A DNA stretch of 18,082 bases from assembly GCA_027577415.1 (NCBI GenBank), contig JANBQS010000436.1, forward strand, positions 1-18,082, given 5' to 3'. Positions 7,451 to 14,769 of the stretch are shown piece after piece. The stretch's first letter is position 1, and every line of letters starts with the position of its first letter. The notes under the pieces are model-generated. The model was not told the DNA's origin and ran no database searches. It saw only the letters and a list, made by a program, of their open reading frames with translations. The position numbers and the translations under genes were made by a program. The DNA is from Coemansia sp. RSA 922. Lineage: Eukaryota > Kickxellomycota > Kickxellomycetes > Kickxellales > Kickxellaceae.

Positions 7451-7883
7451 TTGCTTCCCGACAGCAATAAAGCTGAGACTTTTAGGCAAGAAAAAAGACA
7501 CATGCTATGGCAGCCAATGCTAGATAAACGTGTGCTGTTCCAGTGGCAATCCTTGAAAGAAGCAAAAAAAGAAAAGCGCCGCCTTTTGAGCGAACTCTTT
7601 GCCGCACCATGCCTATTGCATCATACCTATAAAGAGTATTGTGAGGGGGTACATTGCTCTGTCCTTTGAAAGTGTACGCGCAAAAGAAATTTGGCAAGTC
7701 TCGCTATGTGTGCTTTCAAGCTCGGTTGGGGGAGAGAAAAGGGGGAAAAGAGACGCGCCGTTCTGAAAAGTGATATAAAAGGGTGGCCTTTTGCCGCGAA
7801 TTACGAGTGAAGAAAATCCCCTTCACCTTAGTATTCACCCTATTTTACCAATTATTTTGCTAAATATTTTATCACAAATAGAA
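7451..7883 (+). promoter_or_regulatory. Upstream region of array-1 gene 1
   Basis: The region holds TTTTAGGCAAG (7480-7490), CAGCCAAT (7511-7518) followed by AAACGTG, TTTGAA (7665-7670), CAAGTCTCGC (7695-7704), CTCGGTTGGGGG (from about 7720), TATAAAA (7774-7780) and a T-rich leader. The 663 bp from the divergent CorA start to this ATG hold no other gene; 7221-7450 is leader and promoter of the CorA-like gene. Confidence 0.6.
7774..7780 (+). promoter_or_regulatory. TATA box, array-1 gene 1
   Basis: TATAAAA followed by GGG lies 110 bp before the ATG at 7884. The same box occurs at almost the same distance in the other units. Confidence 0.65.
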
Positions 7884-8246
7884 ATGGAAGCTATTAAAGC
7901 CGTCGCGCAGAAATTGATGCAATCATCCCAACAACCTTCACCTTGTGCTGCAACCTATTACATTACCTCGAAAGAGAGATTTGACGAGCGGGTTAATACC
8001 GAGAAAAATTTGATTGCATTTTGTATACCAAACCCTGAATCACTCCCACTAACACTAGAAGCTGATATGGGACTCATTAAAGATGCGTATCCTACAGAAA
8101 AGTATAACTATTATTGGTGGACCCCTCAGGATTTTGACTTGAATGTAGTGTCCAAGGTCGACATTGTAACCATTAAGGAATATGGCTGCGTAGTTGCAAC
8201 TAATGGTAAATTTGATATCTTTGTATCCTTGCCGCTCAACCAATGA
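7884..8246 (+). CDS. Orphan family 1, copy 1 (possible redox-dead thioredoxin-like fold)
   Basis: This is a 120-aa protein. The ATG at 7884 is chosen because ATGGAA is conserved in copy 2 and lies 110 bp after the TATA box; the frame is open upstream but has no ATG. After an N-terminal helix and a Pro/Ser/Gln linker (1-24), residues 25-113 share the following with copy 2: TEKNL(I/V)A.C(I/L)PN (39-50), LEAD (58-61), YP (69-70), Y.WW (76-79), YGCVV.TNG.F (100-110) and a final PL. The order of a strand (NLIAFC), a helix, a strand, a helix and a strand ending NGKFDIF resembles thioredoxin. The CXXC motif and the cis-proline are absent, so no redox activity is expected. There is no signal peptide or membrane helix. 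The family is not recognised and the fold call is an inference. It is probably TATA-driven and regulated together with its neighbours. Confidence 0.72.
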   Translation: MEAIKAVAQKLMQSSQQPSPCAATYYITSKERFDERVNTEKNLIAFCIPNPESLPLTLEADMGLIKDAYPTEKYNYYWWTPQDFDLNVVSKVDIVTIKEYGCVVATNGKFDIFVSLPLNQ

Positions 8247-8422
8247 GCTCCCCCTCCAAAAAGTAAAGGTACATGTACTTACCACGCAATAACGACTACG
8301 AAATAACCAACTCTTGGAGTCTTTTGTTTATTGTAGCAAAACAATGCACCTGGCACTTAATCCTTGTGTGAAGCCAGGCTATAGTGCCCCCAAGTTAGTA
8401 TATAAAGTTAACGCCTTATACC

Positions 8423-8428
8423 AATAAA
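8423..8428 (+). terminator. Possible polyadenylation signal after array-1 gene 1
   Basis: AATAAA lies 177 nt past the stop codon and just before the next unit. The rest of 8247-8460 is AT-rich spacer with two ATGTACTTAC words (8272-8281, 8432-8441) and no gene. Confidence 0.3.
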
Positions 8429-8460
8429 AACATGTACTTACCTCTTAATATAGAGATGCC

Positions 8461-8874
8461 TCCCAAGAATGTCGCTTTACAACAGCATCATAAGAGATTT
8501 TTTTAGGCAAGAATGGGCGCAAACTATATCAGCCAATAATAAACACACGTGCACTTCTTCAGTTGCAGTCATTAGCAGGGGGAAAAACAACAGACTGCTT
8601 TTAGAGCGAACCCTTTGCGTAAAAATAAAGCGGAGAGGGATACATAGCTATTGTCCTTTAAAAGAGTACTTGTAAAGGAAAATTGGCAAATCCTACACGT
8701 GCCTACAAGCTCGGTTGGGGGTAGTGGAGAGAAGGACAAGAGAGACGTTATTCTGAAACGCATTATAAAAGGGACGGCTTCTTGTCGTGAATTTGGAGGA
8801 AAAGAAAATTCTCGTCACCCTAGCACTTTTCCTATTTTACAATTTTTTTGCTAAATATTTTGTCTCTAATAGAA
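8461..8874 (+). promoter_or_regulatory. Upstream region of array-1 gene 2
   Basis: The same ordered landmarks as unit 1 are present: TTTTTTTAGGCAAG, AGCCAAT (8531-8537) followed by CACACGTGCAC, GTCCTTTAAAAG replacing the TTTGAA box, GGCAAATCC replacing CAAGTCT, CTCGGTTGGGGG (from about 8711), TATAAAA (8764-8770) and the TTTTGCTAAATATTTT leader. Small ORFs on both strands here do not match between units and are ignored. Confidence 0.6.
8764..8770 (+). promoter_or_regulatory. TATA box, array-1 gene 2
   Basis: TATAAAA followed by GGG lies 111 bp before the ATG at 8875, matching copy 1 to within one base. Confidence 0.65.
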
Positions 8875-9279
8875 ATGGAAATCATTCAAGACATTAGTCG
8901 AAAATTTATCGAATCGATGCGTCCGCCTACACTAGGAATACCAATGGAACCAGTGCAAGCACTAGACTCGGCACCGGCCCCAAAAGCAGACCACTATATT
9001 GCCTATATAGAACAGCTCACCAAGCGGGTTGAGACTGAAAAAAACCTAGTTGCTGTTTGCTTGCCAAATCGTATGCATCCAGATACTCTTGAAGCTGACT
9101 TGGAAAGCCTAAAAAATGTGTATCCCCCCAAGGAGTTCAAATACTGTTGGTGGGATTCTCTCGTCTTTGATTTGGTTCTGATGCCAAACATGAGTACTGC
9201 GCCTGTGCAGAATTACGGGTGTGTTGTTTATACCAATGGAGGGTTTGAAACATTTATCCCGTTACCCTTCCAGCATTAG
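8875..9279 (+). CDS. Orphan family 1, copy 2 (possible redox-dead thioredoxin-like fold)
   Basis: This is a 134-aa protein. The ATG has the same context as copy 1 (AATAGAAATGGAA). The N-terminal helix (MEIIQDISRKF) and a longer Pro-rich linker (about 20-38) precede the shared core: VETEKNLVAVCLPN, TLEADLESLK, VYP, Y.WW, YGCVVYTNGGF and a final PLPFQH. The linker is 14 residues longer than in copy 1, while the core is almost the same length. As in copy 1 there is no CXXC, and the residue before the last strand pair is not the usual cis-proline. It is a cytosolic-looking soluble protein with no targeting signal. Copies 1 and 2 are closer to each other than either is to copy 3. The function is unknown. 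Confidence 0.72.
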   Translation: MEIIQDISRKFIESMRPPTLGIPMEPVQALDSAPAPKADHYIAYIEQLTKRVETEKNLVAVCLPNRMHPDTLEADLESLKNVYPPKEFKYCWWDSLVFDLVLMPNMSTAPVQNYGCVVYTNGGFETFIPLPFQH

Positions 9280-9293
9280 GTTTCTCCAAGAAC

Positions 9294-9299
9294 AATAAA
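9294..9299 (+). terminator. Possible polyadenylation signal after array-1 gene 2
   Basis: AATAAA lies 15 nt past the stop codon. The sequence after it, CTGGGGGCGCAACCCCAAG, can form a short GGGG/CCCC hairpin. The rest of 9280-9520 holds no gene. Confidence 0.35.
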
Positions 9300-9520
9300 C
9301 TGGGGGCGCAACCCCAAGTTCAGCTATCCCAGGAAGCACGTAGTAGCAGCTCATAATGCTATACTCTTAGTATATTATGTTCGTAGTAGTAATAGACAGC
9401 TAGTGCTCTATTCTAGTGTATTTTGACAGGTTGGAATACCTCCAAGCATGAGTAGAAAAACTAGAGGCTATTACAACAATAAAATATGTACTTACAACTG
9501 AGTGTCGAGTATTTTTTTCC

Positions 9521-9927
9521 TCCCTAAGAATGTCGATTCTCAACAGCACCAAAAAAATGAGACTTTTAGGCAAGGAAGGGAACAAGCCATGTCAGCCAAT
9601 GGTGGACAAACGTGCCATCTTCTTCACAGCAGTCATCGGGTGAAAGGGGAGGAACAGTTGACTGCCTTTGGAGAGAGTTCTTTGCCGCCTCCTGTCTATA
9701 AATAAATCGGGCGGGTTTCAATGCTCTGTTCTTTGAAAAAGAACCCGCAAAGAAAAAGAAAAAAACTGGCAAGTCTTGCGCCTTTTTGCTTACAAACTCG
9801 GTAAGGGGGAGTGAGGAATAGGCATAAAAGGGGCAGTTCTGTAGGGAGTGGGGAAGAGGGGTCTTCATCTCTTCTCTTTTGCATATTATTTTGCTCAATA
9901 ATATTTTTTTTGTCTATAAAATCCCAA
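9521..9927 (+). promoter_or_regulatory. Upstream region of array-1 gene 3
   Basis: Landmarks in order are CTTTTAGGCAAG, CAGCCAAT (9593-9600) followed by GGACAAACGTG, TTTGAA (9732-9737), CAAGTCTTGC (9770-9779), CTCGGTAAGGGGGAG (from about 9798), CATAAAA (9823-9829) and a T-rich leader. The TATA-like box has C in place of the first T. Confidence 0.55.
9823..9829 (+). promoter_or_regulatory. Variant TATA box, array-1 gene 3
   Basis: CATAAAA followed by GGGG lies 105 bp before the ATG at 9928 and 111 bp before the in-frame ATG at 9934. The second spacing equals that of copy 2. Confidence 0.5.
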
Positions 9928-10362
9928 ATGGATATGGAATCTTACTTAGCCGAAATTAATAAAATGATAGAATCTCCCTCAGACGACTTTATTAAAATGA
10001 TGGAAACCTACCCAGACGACATTAATGAAATAATGAAATCATTCCCCTCTCCTCCATCTGACAAACATTGTATAAAGTGTGAGATGCAACTTTGGTTTTT
10101 AGTTGAAACGTTCAAGAATGTGATTGTAATATGTGACTCAATCCTTGATGACGAACCAACCAGATTAAGAATTGATATGAAAAACATTGAAACAACATAT
10201 CCGGCTAATGAATACAAGTATTATTGGTGTAACACTAAGAAATTTAACTTGAGGCTTGTATCGAATTTTAATCTTCAAACTATAAATGCACGCTGTTATA
10301 TTCATTTCAAAAATGGCGAGTATGACAACCACTATTTGATAGATGAATACAAAGGAAAATAG
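9928..10362 (+). CDS. Orphan family 1, copy 3 (most diverged)
   Basis: This is a 144-aa protein from the first ATG. A second in-frame ATG at 9934 (ATATGGAA) matches the ATGGAA start of copies 1 and 2 and keeps the 111-bp TATA spacing, so the true start may be there. The N-terminal third is acidic and carries an imperfect internal repeat: MIESPSDDFIKMM, METYPDDINEIM, MKSFPSPPSD. The core aligns with the family by NVIVIC, then LRIDMKNIE, YPANEYKYYW, and a final strand pair IHFKNGEYDN, the most thioredoxin-like ending of the three. Four of the family signatures (ETEKNL, LEAD, WW, YGCVV) are lost or altered. There is no signal peptide unless translation starts upstream at a non-ATG codon. It may have taken on a new role or be under relaxed selection. 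The function is unknown. Confidence 0.65.
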   Translation: MDMESYLAEINKMIESPSDDFIKMMETYPDDINEIMKSFPSPPSDKHCIKCEMQLWFLVETFKNVIVICDSILDDEPTRLRIDMKNIETTYPANEYKYYWCNTKKFNLRLVSNFNLQTINARCYIHFKNGEYDNHYLIDEYKGK

Positions 10363-10722
10363 TGAAATAACAGAGTTGGTCATAACCAATAAAAGCCAAG
10401 AATAGTTTCTACAATTATGCTGTCGCATTATTAGTATAACTTAGTAACAACCTTGCCTAGTAGGTTTTTTTAGTACAAATAAATACAAGCATGTCATGAA
10501 TTTTTGTCCTTTTGTGCTCCAGCTTGAGCCTGATTAAACAATCAGCGACTGGGGGCTGACCTGGATTACGGTATTCTTTTTTTGTTGGGGAGGGTTCGCG
10601 GTAAGCACTAAAAAGCTCTTGAGTGATAAGGCTCAAGGGGTTTCTCTGATTTTCAAAAAAAGGTTTCTATTATTTGAAATTTCTTTATTAAAGACTCGCG
10701 GCCGGAGCTGGACTAATCTGGC
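10363..10722 (+). promoter_or_regulatory. 3' end of array 1 and promoter of the mitochondrial helical-repeat gene
   Basis: AATAAA at 10388-10393 is a likely polyadenylation signal for copy 3. Two small inverted repeats follow: CTGATT-AAAC-AATCAG (10529-10544) and CTTGAG...CTCAAG (about 10618-10637). CTTGAGCC at 10523-10530 also pairs with GGCTCAAG at 10630-10637. No gene is seen in these 360 bp. Confidence 0.4.
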
Positions 10723-13653
10723 ATGTCGGCGCTGTTGTTTCCCAAAGCGTTAGCAGCCAGACGCGTAGTAGGACAGGTCGTAAGGGCAACTGCAACTGGA
10801 CACAGCCGCCACCTACATCGCAATGCAAAACATTCAAGTCAGACCTTTGCACTTTGCAATCAGACGACACAAATTGACAAGCATGCAGCGTGTCGTTTGC
10901 TTTCGACGACGGTGGTAAGGGCAGACGATCAACCGACAGCTAGATCGGAAGAAGATCGAACGAGCACAGCGGTACTGACGCGCAAGCAGGCGCTGGCAGA
11001 CCTAGCCGAGTGCGCTACCACGTCTAACGCCGCGGCAGCCTATAGAATAGTTTGCACAATGAGGCAGCAACAACTGCTGCAGAGCAAGGCGGGATGCACA
11101 ACGCACGACGTTCTTTCTGATACTCAAGTTACGCTCGCTCTAGTAAGCGTGCTGAAGCGGCAGTATGTGTGGGAGGACTGCTTGAACTGTTTGAATCTAG
11201 TTTTGAATGTGCGGCCCGAGCTCCTCGGCAAAGAGTATACGGATAAGCGATTTACGCGGGTGGGAAATGCGTCGCTGAAGGACGTGGATCCGTCCTTGTT
11301 TCGCGCCTTGATTGACGCCGTGCTGTCTCCACACTTTGTCGCACTGCCTGACCGGAGACTGGCAGGGCTCACTGCCCTGCAGATGCTGTACGACGCTGGC
11401 ATTTCTCTCTTGGACGCCGAGCTTGGGCCTACTTTTATTCGGGCGCTTGGGTTTGCGTCAGATAAAAAGGTGCTAGACAAAGCACTGGCGGCTCTTTCTC
11501 GCCACGCGCGGTCGCCAGACATGCAGTACGAAATGAGCCTTGCGTATGCGCGGTGCATGCAGCCTGCCGCCGCACTGGATGAGCTCGCAAAAGTCACTGG
11601 CCTGACAAAGGAGCGCCGGATCGAGGCCCGGCTTGCAGTCAGCCTGTCTTTTGCCGACTGCGCTGATATGGACGGCGCATACGAGCACTTGGAGTCGCTA
11701 CGCGATAACGAGGACCTGTGGACCGGCGAGCAGACGGCGTACGAGAAGAACGTTACTGTGCGCATGGCAGAGCTACGCATCCTGTACGCCAGTATGATGT
11801 CGGTGCTCCCGCGACTCCCATTCACTGAAAACTTCCACTCATTTGCATCTCGAGGCCACAGCCGCACGTTTACCGCTCAGTACGTGGAGAGGATCAGCCG
11901 GCTGCTTACACAAACGATAGCACATCTGCGCAAGGACTTGGATCGGGATAGGTGGTCGCTGCTTGGCATCGACCGCCTGGTGTTTAACTGTGAGTGTCTG
12001 GCCTTTGTCATATCGTCTGCCACTACGCAGGCGGCCTTTGATGTGTCGGTTAGCACGCTGAGCATGCGCCTGCACTCGTTGCAGCGAGGCATGGCGCGAA
12101 GGCTGGCGGAGAGTGAGTCCTCAGGCCATGTCGCTGAGCCGGCCATGAGCTCGTTGCGCCACTTTTTGTGGGCTATTGCCTTGACAACCAGGCTGCCGCA
12201 AAGTAGAAGGCTCGAAATCATTCTAGTCGAGTTGGATCACGCCATGAAGCGTGTGCCGGGATTCGTGCCATCGGTGGCTGAGCTGGAGCCGGCGCTGGTC
12301 ACGGCCCTACCGCCCAACATATGGGCTATGTCGCTTAAGGGCAGCTTTAAGGCCCAGGCGGCGTTCATGATCTCAGACGAGTTTATGAACGACCCGGGTC
12401 TGACCAGTGCACATCCACATACTGCGCAGCTGATAGATATGGCACGGGTCGCTTGGCGCAAGGGATGTTCGGATAATCGCCTGTTCCCGCTTTGTATTTG
12501 GGTTGCTGCCTCTCAGGGCAACTACAGGGTGGTCAAGCATCTTCTTGAAGAGTCTTGCGAGGTCGCTCAGGTTCGCGTTCTGCCGGGCTCACTGGCGTTG
12601 GTCAATGTCCGCGACCGAACGTTCTATGAGCAGATGTTTGGCGCACTATCGCTTTCTAAGCCCAGTGCCGGTCTTGCTATCAACAGGCTGTATGCGACTA
12701 TGCGGCGGCAGCATATGTCTGTGAAACTTGGGCCTCGTATTGCTACTACGCTGCTTTATTGCTGTGTTAGCGACGACAATTTTCCTGTAGCCAAGGAGAC
12801 TGTTGCTATACTGGAGTCGTTGCCGAACTATGATATTCCGTCGAAAACCCACGAGCTCCTTATGCGCGTGTGTATTGTCTCTGGGAATATTGACAGGGCG
12901 CTGCCTATTTTCCAGCATCTCAACTACGTCACACGCCAAACGCTGATCAACGAGCCGTCGTTTGTTCGGCTCATGGCGCACACTGTGAAGACGCCCTTGT
13001 CGCCGGTTAGTGCCGACCACGTGTTTGATACTTGGGTGCGGATAATGGACTACCAGGGCCGGATCTCTGCTGCATTGTTTGAGGCCTGGAGTCTCTTGGG
13101 GCCTGGGCGCGAGGCCTGTAGCAAGAAAAACCGGCTACTGCCGGCGTCTGGCGTGTCCATCGAGCAGGCGCTAGAGAACGTGGGCGTTTCTCGCGCTGAG
13201 TCAAGGTCGATGTCTGACCAGCACTTTTTGCGGGACTGGGAGTTCATCATGGTCATGGAGCTAGTCGCCGCGTATGTCAGCGCTGGGCTTGTGGATCGGG
13301 TTGACGCTTGGGAGAAGTGGATTGTGGAGGCGCTCTATGAAAAGAAAATCCACTTGGGCGCGACTCTCATTGCTAGCATGGCGCGTGTGCAGCGCCAGCA
13401 TTTAAAACACGGCGACTGGGAAGGTATTCGTGCGTGTCTGAGCTTGGTTGTCGCTATTGACAAGAACAGCGAGGTTGGATTGTTCCGTAAGGACTCGCAC
13501 TACATGAATCAAGCTCCGGTGCTGCGTGCAATCTCGGTAATAATGCGCAGAGACACTGGTTCGTTGTCTGCTCAGATCAAGCGTTATTTGGAGGAACTCG
13601 ATGCGCCGTATGTATTTGACAAAATTACTAAAATTGCCAAAAAATATACTTAG
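10723..13653 (+). CDS. Mitochondrial helical-repeat protein (PPR-like)
   Basis: This is a 976-aa protein. The first 45 or so residues are rich in Arg, Ala and Ser and lack acidic residues (ALLFPKALAARRVVGQVVRA), a typical mitochondrial presequence. The rest is predicted almost all helical, with helix pairs reminiscent of pentatricopeptide repeats, for example around residues 690-760 (KETVAILESLPNYDIPSKTH, LLMRVCIVSGNIDRALPIF). PPR proteins bind organellar RNA and act in its processing, stability or translation. Individual repeats are degenerate, so the exact target and orthologue are not called; another alpha-solenoid class is possible. There are no introns. The start is the first ATG, followed directly by the presequence. 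The stop codon overlaps that of the convergent Med28-like gene by a few bases. Third positions are GC-rich, as in the other housekeeping genes. Confidence 0.75.
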   Translation: MSALLFPKALAARRVVGQVVRATATGHSRHLHRNAKHSSQTFALCNQTTQIDKHAACRLLSTTVVRADDQPTARSEEDRTSTAVLTRKQALADLAECATTSNAAAAYRIVCTMRQQQLLQSKAGCTTHDVLSDTQVTLALVSVLKRQYVWEDCLNCLNLVLNVRPELLGKEYTDKRFTRVGNASLKDVDPSLFRALIDAVLSPHFVALPDRRLAGLTALQMLYDAGISLLDAELGPTFIRALGFASDKKVLDKALAALSRHARSPDMQYEMSLAYARCMQPAAALDELAKVTGLTKERRIEARLAVSLSFADCADMDGAYEHLESLRDNEDLWTGEQTAYEKNVTVRMAELRILYASMMSVLPRLPFTENFHSFASRGHSRTFTAQYVERISRLLTQTIAHLRKDLDRDRWSLLGIDRLVFNCECLAFVISSATTQAAFDVSVSTLSMRLHSLQRGMARRLAESESSGHVAEPAMSSLRHFLWAIALTTRLPQSRRLEIILVELDHAMKRVPGFVPSVAELEPALVTALPPNIWAMSLKGSFKAQAAFMISDEFMNDPGLTSAHPHTAQLIDMARVAWRKGCSDNRLFPLCIWVAASQGNYRVVKHLLEESCEVAQVRVLPGSLALVNVRDRTFYEQMFGALSLSKPSAGLAINRLYATMRRQHMSVKLGPRIATTLLYCCVSDDNFPVAKETVAILESLPNYDIPSKTHELLMRVCIVSGNIDRALPIFQHLNYVTRQTLINEPSFVRLMAHTVKTPLSPVSADHVFDTWVRIMDYQGRISAALFEAWSLLGPGREACSKKNRLLPASGVSIEQALENVGVSRAESRSMSDQHFLRDWEFIMVMELVAAYVSAGLVDRVDAWEKWIVEALYEKKIHLGATLIASMARVQRQHLKHGDWEGIRACLSLVVAIDKNSEVGLFRKDSHYMNQAPVLRAISVIMRRDTGSLSAQIKRYLEELDAPYVFDKITKIAKKYT

Positions 13654-14003
13654 TGCTGGCCTTCAATTGACATCCTGTTCTCTTGGTCTACTTTTTGCAG
13701 CCGCTCTGCACATTCCGCCAGTGTCTTGCGGTGTTTCTGAAGGACATCGTCTTTGAGCTGAATGTCCTTGCAAAGCTCGTTGATTTCTCGCACAATAGCT
13801 TGTGGACTGTTGTCGATGTTTGGGAGCTCGTCTATCTGGGCTTTTAGCTCGGCTAGTTGCCTGTTTACTATGTTTACTTGGTTAGCGAATTCTTGTGCTC
13901 GGTGCTGCGCATCATTCACTGCTAGGGTTTTGTCGGCGGCTGGGAATAACGTGAGTAGCGTCGCTTCTACTTGAGAGTCTAGTTTGGAGAATAACGCGTC
14001 CAT
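13650..14003 (-). CDS. Small coiled-coil protein resembling Mediator subunit Med28
   Basis: This is a 117-aa helical protein. Residues 1-35 (MDALFSKLDSQVEATLLTLF) resemble the first helix of Med28 (LE..FE..F..L). The C-terminal half has a long coiled coil ending REINELCKDIQLKDDVLQKH, which fits the Med28 pattern ..EL..ELQ.KD.L.QKH..KL. Med28 is a head-module subunit of the Mediator complex that links transcription factors to RNA polymerase II. The match is from memory of the family pattern; Med9, Med21 or another coiled-coil subunit is possible. It converges with the helical-repeat gene: its TAA (13650-13652) overlaps the TAG (13651-13653) of that gene. It has 430 bp of upstream sequence shared with the first gene of array 2. 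Confidence 0.55.
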   Translation of the reverse strand: MDALFSKLDSQVEATLLTLFPAADKTLAVNDAQHRAQEFANQVNIVNRQLAELKAQIDELPNIDNSPQAIVREINELCKDIQLKDDVLQKHRKTLAECAERLQKVDQENRMSIEGQH

Positions 14004-14433
14004 GGGTTTTTTTTTATGAGAAGAGAGTGAAGATATTAGTATGGCCTAAGTTTTTTTTATGATTTTTGGTGGTTGTGGTTTCGTCGTTTTTACATGTTGT
14101 GGTTGGTTATGGACAACACGAGGAAATTGCACAACTAGTGTTGGGTGAGAAAGAAATTGTAGAAAAAAGGTGGGAGGTGCGCTAGTTCTTTGAATAAAGA
14201 GCTCTACAAAAAGCGTACAAAGGTATTTGAAGGAATGTTCCGTTGGGGGTGCTCCAGTGGCCAAGTCTTGGCCAATGTTAGTTTCCGCTTATCCACTCCC
14301 ATGTCAAGAAAAAAGAGGAGAAAAAGGAGGAATTGAAACTTTCTCTCTCTCTCTCTCTCTCTCTCTCCTCCACTTACTTTCTTTTTTGGTTAAAATACTC
14401 TCAAGCTTTTTTATTTCAAAAACCTTTACTACA
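14004..14433 (+). promoter_or_regulatory. Upstream region of array-2 gene 1 (shared with Med28-like gene)
   Basis: It includes a heat-shock-element-like GGTATTTGAAGGAATGTTCC (14222-14241), CGTTGGGGG, CAAGTCT (14262-14268), CCAAT (14272-14276), a (TC)14 run and the 49-bp conserved leader. No clear TATA box lies 110 bp before the ATG. Confidence 0.5.
14342..14369 (+). repeat. (TC)14 dinucleotide repeat
   Basis: Fourteen uninterrupted TC units lie in the leader or promoter of array-2 gene 1. A shorter CT run is at the matching place before gene 2. Length is likely to vary between strains. Confidence 0.95.
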
Positions 14434-14447
14434 ATGGCTATTGTCAA
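14399..14447 (+). repeat. 49-bp block identical to 16413-16461 (copy A)
   Basis: The block runs from TCTCAAGC in the leader through the ATG to the fifth codon. It is identical to the block of gene 3, although the two proteins differ widely after residue 7. Confidence 0.95.
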
Positions 14448-14769
14448 GTTTTATAATGTTGAGAAAGCTACTGTATTTACTCAAAGGTTGGGCGAAGCAG
14501 CTAATGTGGGCGATATTACAGTTCACTCTATATCCGAGTATATGTCTACTAAATGTAACGCTAGTTATATTGAGGACTATGCGTATATTCGTTTCCAGAG
14601 AGAGAATTCAGGTGAGTGGGAGTCCGTGCCTTCGCCTGAGGATGGTGTGTCCAAATTTGGTGAACAAGATGTTGTTATATTTAGTACCGTAGATTTAGAA
14701 CATAACCATCTGGAGTTTGTGAAAAAAGCTCACTGCAAGGACGGAAAGCTATGCAATACTTACCAATAG
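14434..14769 (+). CDS. Orphan family 2, copy 1 (MAIV family)
   Basis: This is a 111-aa protein from the ATG conserved in all three copies. The family pattern is MAIV and a first strand, D(I/V)T(I/V) with a short helix (SISEYMSTKC), Y..D, a strand with an Arg (AYIRFQR), S..W...P, then F...D(V/I)V(I/V)FS and a C-terminal helix. The order of strand, helix and strands could be a ubiquitin-like beta-grasp, but this is only a guess. There is no cysteine pattern and no diglycine tail. An in-frame ATG at 14275 would add 53 residues including a Ser-Leu stretch encoded by the TC repeat and a hydrophobic segment. It is disfavoured because copy 2 has a stop codon just upstream of MAIV. The function is not recognised. 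Confidence 0.7.
   Translation: MAIVKFYNVEKATVFTQRLGEAANVGDITVHSISEYMSTKCNASYIEDYAYIRFQRENSGEWESVPSPEDGVSKFGEQDVVIFSTVDLEHNHLEFVKKAHCKDGKLCNTYQ

Larger units (their letters stand above)
7451..10362 (+). repeat. Tandem array 1: three diverged units, about 1 kb period
   Basis: Three direct units each contain a long conserved 5' region and one small gene. Unit starts are near 7451, 8461 and 9521, and gene ATGs at 7884, 8875 and 9928 or 9934. Recognisable landmarks recur in order: CAACAGCA or a variant, TTTTAGGCAAG, CAGCCAAT with a following ACGTG, CTCGGT(T/A)-type G-rich box, TATA-like box, TTTTGCTAAATATTTT-like leader, then the ATG. The word ATGTACTTAC also recurs downstream or between units (8272, 8432, 9485). 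The upstream regions are at least as well conserved as the coding parts, and the third gene is the most diverged. The DNA looks more AT-rich than the flanking housekeeping genes. Confidence 0.85.

Noticed and set aside
7791..7883. 31-codon hydrophobic extension of array-1 gene 1
   Set aside because: It begins at TTG just after the TATA box, has no ATG, and the matching region in copy 2 differs. It is treated as untranslated leader.
8469..8854. Small open frames in the upstream region of array-1 gene 2
   Set aside because: The same region in units 1 and 3 does not preserve these frames, so conservation is of DNA, not protein.
7451..10362. Direct repeats as a transposon or CRISPR array
   Set aside because: Units are about 1 kb, each with a small gene, and diverged. 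No transposase, terminal inverted repeats, target-site duplication or short regularly spaced repeats were found.
10529..10544. CTGATTAAAC word shared with 16955-16964 near the NASP promoter
   Set aside because: Ten shared bases in AT-rich spacers may be chance, and the surrounding sequence does not match.
11124..11867. 247-codon open frame antisense to the helical-repeat gene
   Set aside because: It is Ser/Arg-rich with no domain, fully inside a 976-codon gene with a mitochondrial presequence; a typical shadow of GC-rich coding DNA.
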